NCBI GenBank assembly: GCA_016776505.1
Contig: JADHTG010000024.1
Coordinates: 1 to 40,263, forward strand
DNA from: Bacteroidota bacterium
Lineage (GTDB): Bacteria; Bacteroidota; Bacteroidia; CAILMK01; JAAYUY01
Reading direction: 5' to 3'
Length of the DNA: 40,263 bases
The position numbers were made by a program, and so were the translations under genes. The notes beneath the pieces are model-generated. The model made no database searches and had not been told where the DNA came from. It saw only the letters and a list, made by a program, of their open reading frames with translations. Of this stretch, positions 23,804 to 32,896 are shown piece by piece (positions within the stretch are counted from its first letter, which is position 1; each line of letters begins with the position of its first letter).

Positions 23804-25696
23804 ATGGATCGTAATTCAATACTAGGATTTTTTTTAATTGCCGCTGTGTTGTTAGGTTTTTATTTTATAAACAAACCTTCCCAGGAAGAAATAGCTGAAA
23901 CACAACGAATAGCGGATTCCATATTGATAGCCCAGGACTCTTTAAAAAGGCTTTCCGAAATTCAGGCTGTCGGTTTGGATACAGCAACTATCTCTGATTA
24001 TGACACGAATCGAATCGAAGATGATAAAGCCGATGACATTACCGTACCTCTTGAATTTGAAAAATTCCTATCAGGATCTGATGAATTGGTCACACTGGAA
24101 AATAATTTACTAAAGATCAAGTTATCTCCGAAAGGAGGACGGGTAGCCCATGTTGAATTAAAAAAATATAAAACATACCTCGGAAAACCTTTGATTCTTT
24201 TTGAAGGGGACGAACAGGAATTCGGATATCAATTTTCCGCTTCCAATAAAATTGTCAATACCAGCGATCTGTATTTTGAAGTGGATAATTATTCATCCGT
24301 AGTGACAACAGATGATGCTGCCAGCGTGACACTTGTATTAAAACTGGACGACCATCAATACATTGAGCATAAATTCAGCCTGAATGAAGATTCTTACATG
24401 CTTGATTTTCAAATTAACATGATTGGACTGGATCAGATTATACCAAGAACCATCAAATATATTGATCTGAGCTGGAATACTAAAACCCGTTACCTCGAGC
24501 GTAAAATAACTAAAACATCCAGAATAATTGGAAGTAATCCAACTGTTTATTATCGATACGAAAATGAAAAACCCGGGCGCTTGAATGATGCCAAAGATGA
24601 AACTGAAGATCTGGACGGGAAAATTCAATGGGTTGCATTTAAACAGCATTTCTTTACTCAAACACTCATTTCCAAAAGCAACTTTATCAGGGGACGTGTA
24701 GAAAGTGAAACCATGGAGGATGAGAATTATGGTAAAAAACTGGATGCTACCTTAAGTTTTGCTTTTGATCATACACCCAGCCAGACTTATGATTTAAACT
24801 TTTATTACGGCCCGAACCATTATAAAACACTCAAAAAGATCGGTCTTGAGTTGGAGGAACAAATTTTCCTGGGACGAAATATTTTGCGATTGGTGAATGT
24901 TGGTATCGTTATTCCCGTGTTTAATTTATTAAGCAGATTCATCAACAACTATGGGATCATTATACTTTTTCTCACTTTGATTATCAAGATTATATTGCTT
25001 CCATTAACCTATAAGTCCTATTTGTCCACCGCAAAAATGCGTTTACTTAAACCTGAACTGGATGTGATCAAAGAAAAAGTAGGAAAAGATAAAGCGAAAT
25101 TGCAGCAGGAGCAAATGAAATTATATCGGCAGGCCGGTGTCAGTCCGATGGGTGGTTGTTTGCCCATGTTATTGCAAATGCCTATTTTGATTGCATTATT
25201 CAGATTTTTCCCTTCCTCCATAGAATTAAGGCAGGAACACTTCCTTTGGGCACATGATTTATCAACCTATGATTCGATCTGGACTTTTGGTTATGTTCCT
25301 ATCATTAATAAATTTTATGGCGATCATGTTAGTTTATTCACTGTGTTGATGACTATCTCTACTCTCATATATACCCGTATGAACAGCCAAATGATGGGCG
25401 GTGGAAATGATGCCATGGCCAAACAAATGAAGGTGATACAATATGTTATGCCAATCATGTTTCTTGGTTTCTTTAATAATTATTCTGCCGGATTAAGTTA
25501 TTATTATTTCCTGGCAAACATGATCACTTTTGGTCAGCAATATTTATTTAAACAATTTATCGATGAAGATAAATTGAGAAAGAAAATAGAATTAAATAAG
25601 AAAAAGAAATCGGGAAAAGGGAAATCAAAATGGCAACAGCGTTTGGAAGACATGCAAAAACAGCAGCGCAAGCAAGCAGGTCAAAAAAGGAGATAA
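23804..25696 (+). CDS. yidC: Membrane protein insertase YidC
   Basis: Inserts and folds inner-membrane proteins, alone or with SecYEG. The 630-residue protein has an N-terminal helix (SILGFFLIAAVLLGFYFI), a large periplasmic domain (about 85-340), and a conserved core of five helices. The core includes IIKIILLPLTYKSYLSTAKM and the hydrophilic-groove Arg in IALFRFFPSSIELR. SPMGGCLPMLLQMPI is the family fingerprint. It ends with a strongly basic tail (KKKKSGKGKSK, QKRR) that would bind ribosomes, as in other Bacteroidota. CTP synthase, often its upstream neighbour in this phylum, is not here. Confidence 0.96.
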   Translation: MDRNSILGFFLIAAVLLGFYFINKPSQEEIAETQRIADSILIAQDSLKRLSEIQAVGLDTATISDYDTNRIEDDKADDITVPLEFEKFLSGSDELVTLENNLLKIKLSPKGGRVAHVELKKYKTYLGKPLILFEGDEQEFGYQFSASNKIVNTSDLYFEVDNYSSVVTTDDAASVTLVLKLDDHQYIEHKFSLNEDSYMLDFQINMIGLDQIIPRTIKYIDLSWNTKTRYLERKITKTSRIIGSNPTVYYRYENEKPGRLNDAKDETEDLDGKIQWVAFKQHFFTQTLISKSNFIRGRVESETMEDENYGKKLDATLSFAFDHTPSQTYDLNFYYGPNHYKTLKKIGLELEEQIFLGRNILRLVNVGIVIPVFNLLSRFINNYGIIILFLTLIIKIILLPLTYKSYLSTAKMRLLKPELDVIKEKVGKDKAKLQQEQMKLYRQAGVSPMGGCLPMLLQMPILIALFRFFPSSIELRQEHFLWAHDLSTYDSIWTFGYVPIINKFYGDHVSLFTVLMTISTLIYTRMNSQMMGGGNDAMAKQMKVIQYVMPIMFLGFFNNYSAGLSYYYFLANMITFGQQYLFKQFIDEDKLRKKIELNKKKKSGKGKSKWQQRLEDMQKQQRKQAGQKRR

Positions 25697-25734
25697 ACTT
25701 AGGTCTTTCCGGCTAAATAATTTAGGATTTTATT

Positions 25735-27165
25735 TTGAAAGCTATTCAGGCTCATATCAGTCATTTTTTATCGCGAAATGATATTTTCAGCAGAGTGTCA
25801 GACTTGTGTGAATTAATTCAAACTGATGTATATGTCGTAGGCGGTTTCGTCAGGGATTTACTTCTTCGCAGGCCTTCAAAAGACATCGATTTTGTTGTAA
25901 TAGGTGACGGAATTGCTTTCTCGGAAAAATTTGTCAAGTCTCTAGGCCATAAAGCTGAATTAAATGTTTTTAAAACTTTTGGAACCTCCCAGGTTAAATA
26001 CAAGGGCTACGAAATTGAATTTGTGGGAGCACGAAAGGAATCATACCGGCACGATTCCAGGAATCCAATCGTCACAGCCGGCAGTTTCGAGGATGATATC
26101 AAACGAAGGGATTTTACCATAAATGCAATGGCTTTGAGTATGAGGAAACACAACTTCGGTTCATTAATCGATATTTGTGATGGACTGGCTGATCTTGAAT
26201 CCTGCATTTTAAGAACCCCTTTGCATCCGGATAAAACCTTTATTGACGATCCATTGAGGATGATGAGAGCTGTTCGGTTTGCCTCCCAATTGGGCTTTGA
26301 TCTGTTTCCTGAAACATTCCAATCGATTAAACAGAATACCAGCCGCTTGACAATCATTTCGCAGGAAAGAATCACGGACGAACTGAATAAAATAATAGCG
26401 ACCCCAAAACCATCAATCGGATTTAAATTACTGCACGATACGGGTCTCATCGAATTCATTTTACCTGAATTGCTCGAACTCAAGGGAACGGAAACAGTTG
26501 ATAACATTTCCCATAAAGATAATTTTTATCATACACTTCAAGTATTGGATAATCTGGCAGAAGTGTCCGACAATCTCTGGTTGAGATGGACTGCATTGCT
26601 TCATGATATAGGTAAACCATTAACAAAAAAATTTGATAAGAAAGTGGGTTGGTCATTTCATGGTCACGAGGTGGTTGGTTCGCGCATGGTGGCTGATGTA
26701 TTCAGGAAATTGAAGTTGCCTATGAATGAAAAAATGCGCTATGTAAAGAAACTGGTATATCTTCACCTTCGCCCGTTGGCATTAACCAAAGACGAAGTCA
26801 CCGATTCTGCTATCCGGCGATTGATCGTGGAGGCAGGCGATGACATTTATGATCTGCTGCTATTGTGCAAAGCAGATGTAACATCAAAAAATCAAAAGAA
26901 AGTGAAAATCTTTTTGAACAGGTTCGATGCAGTGAGGCAAAAAATCGAAGTGGTGACAGAAAAGGATGAACTCAGAAACTGGAAGAACCCTGTTACAGGC
27001 GAAATGATCATGGAAACATTAAATCTTAAGCCATCCCGGCTTATTGGTGAAATTAAAGATGAAATAAAGGAAGCCATCATGGAGGGGACCATTGCAAATA
27101 ATTATCATGAAGCCTATGCATTATTGCTTAAAATTGCAGCTGAGAAAGGATTGAAAACAAAATGA
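25735..27165 (+). CDS. cca: CCA-adding tRNA nucleotidyltransferase with HD domain
   Basis: Adds or repairs the 3' CCA end of tRNAs. It is a class II nucleotidyltransferase of 476 residues: GGFVRD (36-41), the metal pair Asp50/Asp52 in KDIDFVV, RRDFTINAMA and DPLRMMRAVRFASQL. An HD domain follows (LLHDIGKP) and probably acts as a 2',3'-cyclic phosphatase or phosphodiesterase. The frame begins at TTG 25735, with no ATG before the conserved region, so a TTG start is likely. Poly(A) polymerase is an alternative within the family, but the tRNA-Val in this window lacks an encoded CCA, as expected where a CCA-adding enzyme is required. Confidence 0.9.
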   Translation: MKAIQAHISHFLSRNDIFSRVSDLCELIQTDVYVVGGFVRDLLLRRPSKDIDFVVIGDGIAFSEKFVKSLGHKAELNVFKTFGTSQVKYKGYEIEFVGARKESYRHDSRNPIVTAGSFEDDIKRRDFTINAMALSMRKHNFGSLIDICDGLADLESCILRTPLHPDKTFIDDPLRMMRAVRFASQLGFDLFPETFQSIKQNTSRLTIISQERITDELNKIIATPKPSIGFKLLHDTGLIEFILPELLELKGTETVDNISHKDNFYHTLQVLDNLAEVSDNLWLRWTALLHDIGKPLTKKFDKKVGWSFHGHEVVGSRMVADVFRKLKLPMNEKMRYVKKLVYLHLRPLALTKDEVTDSAIRRLIVEAGDDIYDLLLLCKADVTSKNQKKVKIFLNRFDAVRQKIEVVTEKDELRNWKNPVTGEMIMETLNLKPSRLIGEIKDEIKEAIMEGTIANNYHEAYALLLKIAAEKGLKTK

Positions 27166-27283
27166 AATCTTGCATTCAATAAAAATGTTCAAAACTCAAA
27201 TAATAAAGCTAAATTTATGGAAGAAATAAATGGATTGAAGAGTATAGAGGTATCTTATTTCATACTATTCATAAGCAAATTGT

Positions 27284-27291
27284 TAATTTTG
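27284..27291 (+). promoter_or_regulatory. Candidate -7 element upstream of the pRiA4b ORF-3-like gene
   Basis: TAATTTTG fits TAnnTTTG, 51 bases before the ATG. The rest of the 177-base gap 27166-27342 shows no RNA gene or convincing protein. Confidence 0.4.
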
Positions 27292-27342
27292 AGTTTTGTA
27301 TTTTCCAGCCGATAAGATCTATTAGAAATTAAATTAATCAAG

Positions 27343-27960
27343 ATGTCTGTTTACAGTTTGAAAGTTACGGTCAAGAATGATCCTCATTTTTACAGGATAA
27401 TTGACGTGGATGCCAGCTATCCTTTAATTGTGCTTCATAAAGCCATTCTCGATTCCATTGATTTTACGGAGGGTGAGCTTGCTTCTTTCTATGAAAACTA
27501 TGAAAGCAAAAACGATCGCGTGGAATATGGTTTGACTGATATGCAAAAAGAAGAAGGTGCAACCTTGATGAAGGATGTTTCAATACAGGATGTGCTTAAG
27601 AATAAGGGTGAAAGCATAACCTATGTCTATGATTTTTTGAATATGTGGATTTTTGATGTACATCTTGATTACATCAGGGCCGAGAGAAACAGTGATGAAA
27701 AACTTCCCAGAATAGTTGAAATCGAAGGTGAAAATCCAAACCAGGAAATGTTTGGGGGTTTCGATGAAAAAAATCTTTCTGAGGAGGACCTGAAAATGCT
27801 TAAAAACCTGATTGAAAAAAATGATGAATTTTTTGATGATGAAGCTGGAAAAATGGATAAGGAGATTTTTGACGAGCTGGATGAGGATAAAGATGGTTTA
27901 AGCGGTTTTGAAAGTCTGGATAACCTGGAAGACGACATAGCCGAGGACGATAATTGGTAA
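27343..27960 (+). CDS. Plasmid pRiA4b ORF-3-like protein
   Basis: A 205-residue protein whose N-terminal 125 residues match the pRiA4b ORF-3 / IS1096 passenger TnpR fold: a KVTVKNDPHFYRIIDVDASYPLIVLHKAIL opening strand-helix unit, then GESITYVYDFLNMWIFDVHL. The C-terminal 80 residues are extremely acidic (FFDDEAG, DELDEDKDG, DDIAEDDNW) and probably disordered or protein-binding. Despite the family names there is no transposon here; in Bacteroidota this is a chromosomal gene, often next to miaA. Its function is unknown. The miaA start follows after 7 bases, which implies an operon. Confidence 0.82.
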   Translation: MSVYSLKVTVKNDPHFYRIIDVDASYPLIVLHKAILDSIDFTEGELASFYENYESKNDRVEYGLTDMQKEEGATLMKDVSIQDVLKNKGESITYVYDFLNMWIFDVHLDYIRAERNSDEKLPRIVEIEGENPNQEMFGGFDEKNLSEEDLKMLKNLIEKNDEFFDDEAGKMDKEIFDELDEDKDGLSGFESLDNLEDDIAEDDNW

Positions 27961-27967
27961 GTGGAGA

Positions 27968-28873
27968 ATGACCAAACCAAGAATTGTTGTTATTCAGGGA
28001 CCTACTGCAAGCGGTAAAACTACTCTGTCAATTAAACTTGCCAAGCATTTTAACGGGGAAATCATTTCAGCCGATTCTCGTCAGTTTTACCGAGAAATGA
28101 ACCTGGGAACTGCCAAACCCAGCAAAAAAGAACTGGCTTCTGCAAAGCATCATTTCATCAGTTTCATATCCATTGCAAATTCAATTAATGTATCAGATTT
28201 TGAAAAGCTTGCCCTGGATGAAATGGAGAACATGTTTCAACGATCCAAAATTCCTTTCATTGTAGGCGGTTCTGGATTATTTGTGAGAGCAATTACAGAA
28301 GGGCTTCATAGGATTCCTGAAATAGATCCAGGGATAAGAAAAGAATTGGCTTCCCTTTATGAAAAAAAAGGATTAAGTCATTTATTAATTCAATTAAGTG
28401 AACTGGATCCGGACACCTTTCAGAAAATAGATAAAAATAATCCCAGAAGGGTAGTTCGAGCTTTGGAGGTATGTTTAGGAACCAATAAACCTTTTTCCTA
28501 TTACACTCATCAAAAACTTCCTGAAAGAGCATTTAGCTCTATAAAGATTGCTATCCATCTTCCTACAAAATTGCTCTATGCAAGAATTGATGAGAGGTGC
28601 GATGAAATGATTGCAAAAGGATTAATAAAAGAAGTGGAAGGCTTATTGTCTTTCCGTCACCTATCCTCTTTGAACACCATTGGTTATACCGAGTTTTTTG
28701 ATTATTTTGAAAACAAGTGCACGCTCAACGAAGCCATAACTAAATTCAAACAGCACAGCCGGAATTATGCAAAGCGACAGTACAGTTGGTTAAGAAGAGA
28801 TAAGGAAATACAATGGTTTGATTTTGGAGATTATCAGAAAATTCAAATTCATTTAACGAATAAGCTGAATTAG
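27968..28873 (+). CDS. miaA: tRNA dimethylallyltransferase MiaA
   Basis: Transfers dimethylallyl from DMAPP to N6 of A37 in tRNAs reading UNN codons. The 301-residue protein has the P-loop GPTASGKTT, the SADSRQFYREMNLGTAKPS segment with the catalytic Asp, and VGGSGLFVRA. NPRRVVRALEV and NTIGYTEFFDYF follow, with RRDKEIQWFD at the C-terminus. Its prenyl donor comes from the mevalonate genes at the other end of the window, via an isomerase not seen here. It shares a transcript with the acidic pRiA4b ORF-3-like protein. Confidence 0.95.
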   Translation: MTKPRIVVIQGPTASGKTTLSIKLAKHFNGEIISADSRQFYREMNLGTAKPSKKELASAKHHFISFISIANSINVSDFEKLALDEMENMFQRSKIPFIVGGSGLFVRAITEGLHRIPEIDPGIRKELASLYEKKGLSHLLIQLSELDPDTFQKIDKNNPRRVVRALEVCLGTNKPFSYYTHQKLPERAFSSIKIAIHLPTKLLYARIDERCDEMIAKGLIKEVEGLLSFRHLSSLNTIGYTEFFDYFENKCTLNEAITKFKQHSRNYAKRQYSWLRRDKEIQWFDFGDYQKIQIHLTNKLN

Positions 28874-28951
28874 CATGCCAATTATTTTGTTCTTATTATA
28901 CAATTCCTAATATTTACATGCTTAATTAATAGCTGTTTAAAATCTGAAATA

Positions 28952-29701
28952 ATGATTGAGTCGATTTTTAACCATAGAAGTATTCGTAAATATAAATCAA
29001 TTGCACTTGAAAAAGAGCTTTTGGATTTTGTATTATTAGCTGCCACCCGCGCATCCACTACCGGAAATATGCAACTTTACAGCATAGTAGTCACACAGGA
29101 TCAGGATGTGAAAGAACAATTACTTGGCTGCCATTTTAATCAGGAAATGGTGAAAGAAGCACCCGTTGTACTAACTTTCTGTGCAGATATCAATCGATTC
29201 AACAAATGGTGTGAGATCAGTAAGGCCAAACCGGCATATGACAATTTTCTTTTCTTTTTTACTGCCGCCATTGACGCCTTGCTGGCAGCTCAAAATGCAT
29301 GCATTGCCGCTGAAGAAAAAGAGCTGGGTATTTGTTACCTGGGAACAACCATATATCTTGCGGATAAAATAATTGAAGTTCTGTCTCTTCCGAAAGGAGT
29401 CGTACCCATAACCACAGTTGTGATGGGCTATCCTGATGAAAAACCTGGATTAACTGATCGCCTTCCGCTAAAAGCAATTGTTCACGACGATTGTTATAAA
29501 GATTATTCTGATCAGCTGATACGGGAATTATTTGCAGAAAAGGAAAATATGGACCTTTACAAAGATTTTATTAAAGAAAATGAGGTTGAAACCCTGGCTC
29601 AGGTTTTTACTGAAAAACGCTATAAAAAGTCTGATAATCTGCATTTTTCAAATGCCTTCCTGCAGGTTATTGAAAAGCAAGGTTTTATGAATAATGAATA
29701 A
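28952..29701 (+). CDS. NADPH-dependent nitroreductase (NfsA/FRP-like)
   Basis: A 249-residue FMN-binding nitroreductase-family protein. The opening FNHRSIRKYKSIAL is the usual FMN-phosphate site with Arg-Ser-Ile-Arg, and ATRASTTGNMQLYSIVV is a second FMN contact. GICYLGTTIY and VVPITTVVMGYPDE form the later strands, and ALLAAQNACIAAEEKELG is the dimer helix. The group reduces nitro compounds, quinones or flavins with NADPH; the physiological substrate is unknown. It is a single gene whose stop lies 10 bases from the convergent acyl-CoA ligase stop. Confidence 0.88.
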   Translation: MIESIFNHRSIRKYKSIALEKELLDFVLLAATRASTTGNMQLYSIVVTQDQDVKEQLLGCHFNQEMVKEAPVVLTFCADINRFNKWCEISKAKPAYDNFLFFFTAAIDALLAAQNACIAAEEKELGICYLGTTIYLADKIIEVLSLPKGVVPITTVVMGYPDEKPGLTDRLPLKAIVHDDCYKDYSDQLIRELFAEKENMDLYKDFIKENEVETLAQVFTEKRYKKSDNLHFSNAFLQVIEKQGFMNNE

Positions 29702-29711
29702 GCTTCACAGC

Positions 29712-31469
29712 CTACTTAAACAGCTTTTCAATTTGCTTCGCGTATTTCTTGTCAACAAAACTGCGCTTTACTTTGAGGGTGGGAGTGAGCTCCCCGGTTT
29801 CGACAGTCCATTCGTCAGGTACTAATTCGAACTTTATTATTTTCTCGTGTGGGTGAAACATTTCGTTGTATCCGTCAATTTCCAATTGAAATTTTTTCCT
29901 TACTTCGGGGTTTTTAACAGCATTAATGTGATCCCCCCAACCATGACCCTCCAGTCTGCACCAATCTTTCAGGTATTGCTGGTCAGGTGAAACGACTGCT
30001 GCCACGTATTTTTCATTTTCACCCAAAATCATGACCTGCTCAATAAATTTAGATTCCCGCAATTTATTCTCCATGATCTCTGGCACAATGTATTTCCCCA
30101 TAGAGGTTTTAAACATAGATTTCTTGCGGCCGGTTATTTTAACATATTTACCATCTTCCAATTCACCTAGATCACCAGTATGGAACCACCCATCCTTATC
30201 AATAACCTCCTTGGTTAATTCAGGTGATTTATAATATCCTAACATCACATGGGGGCCTTTTGTAAGGATTTCTCCATCTTCTCCAATCTTCACTTCAACA
30301 TTATTTAACTTTTTACCCACAGTGCCAAACCTGAGCCCGTCTGCTTCAAAAGTATTAACCGATATGACCGGTGAAGTTTCTGTTAATCCATAGCCCTCTA
30401 AAACAGGAACATTAGCTGCCCAGAAAATCCTAGCCAGTCGTTCCTGCAAAGCTGCGCTCCCGGATGCAATGAAGCGTACATTGCCTCCAAAAGCAGCTCT
30501 CCATTTATTAAATACCAATTTGTCAGCTATCTTCAGTTTAAATAAATACCAGCCAGAATTTTTTTCTTTATATTGATGCCCTAATTCCAATGCCCAGTAA
30601 AAAATAGATTTTTTAATTCCCGATAACTGACGTCCCTTAAACAAAATCCTGTCATACACCTTCTCCAGCAAGCGCGGTACGGTGGTAAAGGCATGAGGTT
30701 TTATTTCCTGGATATTATCGACTATGGTTCCCATATTTTCAACATAATAAACACCAGCTCCCAAAAATTGAAAAACATAGCTGGTCATGCGTTCATAAAT
30801 ATGATTGATAGGCAAATAACTTAATACTTTGGAAGAAATATCCAAGGGGAACAGCGGACCGGCAGCTTTCACATTGCTTAATATATTGTCATGAGATAAC
30901 ATGACTCCCTTCGATTGCCCGGTTGTTCCGGAGGTGTAAAGAATCGTCACCAGATCCCCCGCTTTTATGGAATCTTTGCATTCCTTCAACTTTTCGGGAG
31001 CTGGATTTAATTTCCCCAGCTCTACCACCTCTGTCCACAATTTGTCATAAGTATTCAGCTTTTCAAATGTATAAATATCCTTTAAATGCGGGGATTTGTC
31101 CAGGCTGTTTTTTACTTTATTGTAAATAATTTCAGATGATATAAAAACGATTTTTGATTCAGAGTGATTCAGTATATATTCATACTCATCCTCCAGGATG
31201 TTGGGATACAGCGGAACATGTATCGCTCCAATTTGGCATATAGCCATGTCAACGAAATTCCATTCAGGCCGGTTGTTGGTGATAGTTGCAATTTTATCTC
31301 CTTTCTCTACTCCCAAAGCCCATAACCCGTACGACAGATGATTCGCATAATCAATATACTCTTTTGCACTGTATTCTCTCCACTCACCATTTTCTTTAGC
31401 ACCAAAAGTATTTGGTTTGTCCAGCTTTTTTTGCCATTCCAATAAATCAAAAATTCTTGTTATTTCCAT
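29712..31469 (-). CDS. Long-chain fatty acid-CoA ligase (AMP-forming)
   Basis: Activates fatty acids to acyl-CoA through an acyl-AMP. The 585-residue protein fits the long-chain acyl-CoA synthetase group. Visible motifs: the AMP-binding loop TILYTSGTTGQSKGVMLSH, YLPINHIYERM, LEGYGLTETSPVIS and GWFHTGDLGELEDGKYVKITGRKKSM, followed by the C-terminal ELTPTLKVKRSFV where the catalytic Lys (TLKVKR) sits. It lacks a transmembrane segment and so is cytoplasmic or peripheral. Single-gene unit; the 31470-31648 gap holds its promoter but no clear -7 motif was found. Confidence 0.92.
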   Translation of the reverse strand: MEITRIFDLLEWQKKLDKPNTFGAKENGEWREYSAKEYIDYANHLSYGLWALGVEKGDKIATITNNRPEWNFVDMAICQIGAIHVPLYPNILEDEYEYILNHSESKIVFISSEIIYNKVKNSLDKSPHLKDIYTFEKLNTYDKLWTEVVELGKLNPAPEKLKECKDSIKAGDLVTILYTSGTTGQSKGVMLSHDNILSNVKAAGPLFPLDISSKVLSYLPINHIYERMTSYVFQFLGAGVYYVENMGTIVDNIQEIKPHAFTTVPRLLEKVYDRILFKGRQLSGIKKSIFYWALELGHQYKEKNSGWYLFKLKIADKLVFNKWRAAFGGNVRFIASGSAALQERLARIFWAANVPVLEGYGLTETSPVISVNTFEADGLRFGTVGKKLNNVEVKIGEDGEILTKGPHVMLGYYKSPELTKEVIDKDGWFHTGDLGELEDGKYVKITGRKKSMFKTSMGKYIVPEIMENKLRESKFIEQVMILGENEKYVAAVVSPDQQYLKDWCRLEGHGWGDHINAVKNPEVRKKFQLEIDGYNEMFHPHEKIIKFELVPDEWTVETGELTPTLKVKRSFVDKKYAKQIEKLFK

Positions 31470-31648
31470 ATTCAGTTAAGTTAGATGTTTTAGGATAAGA
31501 TAATTAAATACAATATCACATCAGGATATATTCATATAACAATTATACAACAATTAATTAGAATTCAGATAGGGGACATTGCCAACTAATCTGCAAGTTT
31601 AAATATTAATTTAATCCGTTTTATAGAAATAAAATGATTTAAAATCAC

Positions 31649-32830
31649 CTAAAGATTCTTTTTGAGTTTAAGCCTGAATGTTGTTCCTTTATCGAGCTCA
31701 GACCATTTTACAAAAATTTGCCCCTTATGGTATAGTTCTATTATTCTTTTGCTTAAAGATAAACCCAAACCCCAACCCCTGGCATTTGTAGTGAATCCGG
31801 CCTTGAATATAGTTTTCTGCCTGCTCCGGGGAATACCCTTGCCGTTATCCTTTACATCAATTTGAGCATATTTATCTGTTTCAGAAATTCGGATACTGAT
31901 TATACCCTGACCTTCCATCGCATTGATGGCATTTTTGACCAGGTTTTCAATAACCCAGTCGAAAAGTGAAGGGATGATCATTACTTCCATCTTTTCATCT
32001 GAATCAGGAGCAAATATAATTGTGACCTGTGAAGATATCCTGGGTTTCATATATTGGACTGTTTCTGAAATCGCCAGATGAAGATTTTCCTTTTCAAATT
32101 TGGGTATACTTCCGATCTTAGAAAAACGATCTGTGATAAGCTCCAGTCTGTCGGTATCTTTTTCCAATTCATGCAACAATTCATTGCTGATTTTCCCTTT
32201 GGTTAATTTTAAATTTTCCTTCAGGGCGATGAGGGAGGAAACCGGTGTGCCAAGTTGATGTGCAGTTTCTCTGCTCATTCCTGACCAAACTTTGTTTTGC
32301 TCGTATTTTCGCGATGAATTAAATGCAAAATAGGAAACTAATATAAAGAAAACGACCAACATGAGCTGTATGAAGGGATACACTGTGAGCTGGTAAATTA
32401 GTTTTGAATCCTTGTAATAAATTAAGTGACGATTATTGGATGAATAATTGATGATAATCGGATCATGCTGGCTCTTCATTACAAGCAGTTGTTTTTCGAG
32501 ATAGCCGGCTTTAAGCACTTTCACGGAATCCAGGTTTCGATGTTCCAGTACCACATCATTTGTATCAGCCAGAATAAGGGGGATGTTTTTATTCGACATG
32601 ATAATTTGAAATAGAAATGAAATGTCACCAAACTGCTGGTTAATCTGCATTTCATTCAGATTCTTATAAGCATCTGCTAAAACGGTAATCTGCTTGTACT
32701 GATCGTCTTTGAGATTATTTACTAATATTCGGGTGTAAACCAGGGTTCCAACACTTATGATGATGGCTAACAGGAAAATGACCACCTTCCAGTATTTTTT
32801 CTGTTGATAATTTATTGAGCTGAATTTCAT
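31649..32830 (-). CDS. Membrane sensor histidine kinase, orphan
   Basis: A 393-residue two-helix sensor kinase. The first helix spans about 14-32, an extracytoplasmic sensor domain runs to about 145, and the second helix is PFIQLMLVVFFILVSYFAF. No HAMP domain follows. The H-box is MSRETAHQLGTPVSSL, with His as phospho-acceptor. The ATPase domain has the N-box ENLVKNAINAMEG, G1 DNGKGIP and G2 GWGLGLSLSKR. The ETAHQLGTP form of the H-box is the variant common in Bacteroidota kinases. No response regulator is adjacent; the receiver-only pair at 5690-6556 is a possible but unproven partner. Confidence 0.9.
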   Translation of the reverse strand: MKFSSINYQQKKYWKVVIFLLAIIISVGTLVYTRILVNNLKDDQYKQITVLADAYKNLNEMQINQQFGDISFLFQIIMSNKNIPLILADTNDVVLEHRNLDSVKVLKAGYLEKQLLVMKSQHDPIIINYSSNNRHLIYYKDSKLIYQLTVYPFIQLMLVVFFILVSYFAFNSSRKYEQNKVWSGMSRETAHQLGTPVSSLIALKENLKLTKGKISNELLHELEKDTDRLELITDRFSKIGSIPKFEKENLHLAISETVQYMKPRISSQVTIIFAPDSDEKMEVMIIPSLFDWVIENLVKNAINAMEGQGIISIRISETDKYAQIDVKDNGKGIPRSRQKTIFKAGFTTNARGWGLGLSLSKRIIELYHKGQIFVKWSELDKGTTFRLKLKKNL

Positions 32831-32848
32831 TAGCTAAAATTTCGAATC

Positions 32849-32856
32849 CAAATTTA
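32849..32856 (-). promoter_or_regulatory. Candidate -7 element of the histidine kinase gene
   Basis: On the minus strand TAAATTTG fits TAnnTTTG, 18 bases before the start codon. No -33 element is seen at normal spacing. Confidence 0.4.
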
Positions 32857-32896
32857 TACATTGAAATTGAAACACATGAACGAAAAATGGGATATG

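Noticed and set aside
27217..27315. A 32-codon frame with a hydrophobic C-terminal half in the gap before the pRiA4b ORF-3-like gene.
   Set aside because: It has no ribosome-binding site, is AT-rich by composition, and overlaps the likely -7 element at 27284-27291. Probably chance.
27343..27960. Possible mobile element, from the IS1096/pRiA4b family name.
   Set aside because: No transposase, terminal inverted repeats or target duplication are visible; the neighbour miaA shows an ordinary chromosomal setting.
27669..27980. Minus-strand frame of 103 codons, very rich in Ser.
   Set aside because: It is the antisense shadow of the Asp/Glu-rich end of the pRiA4b ORF-3-like gene; the Ser runs come from the complement of GAx codons.
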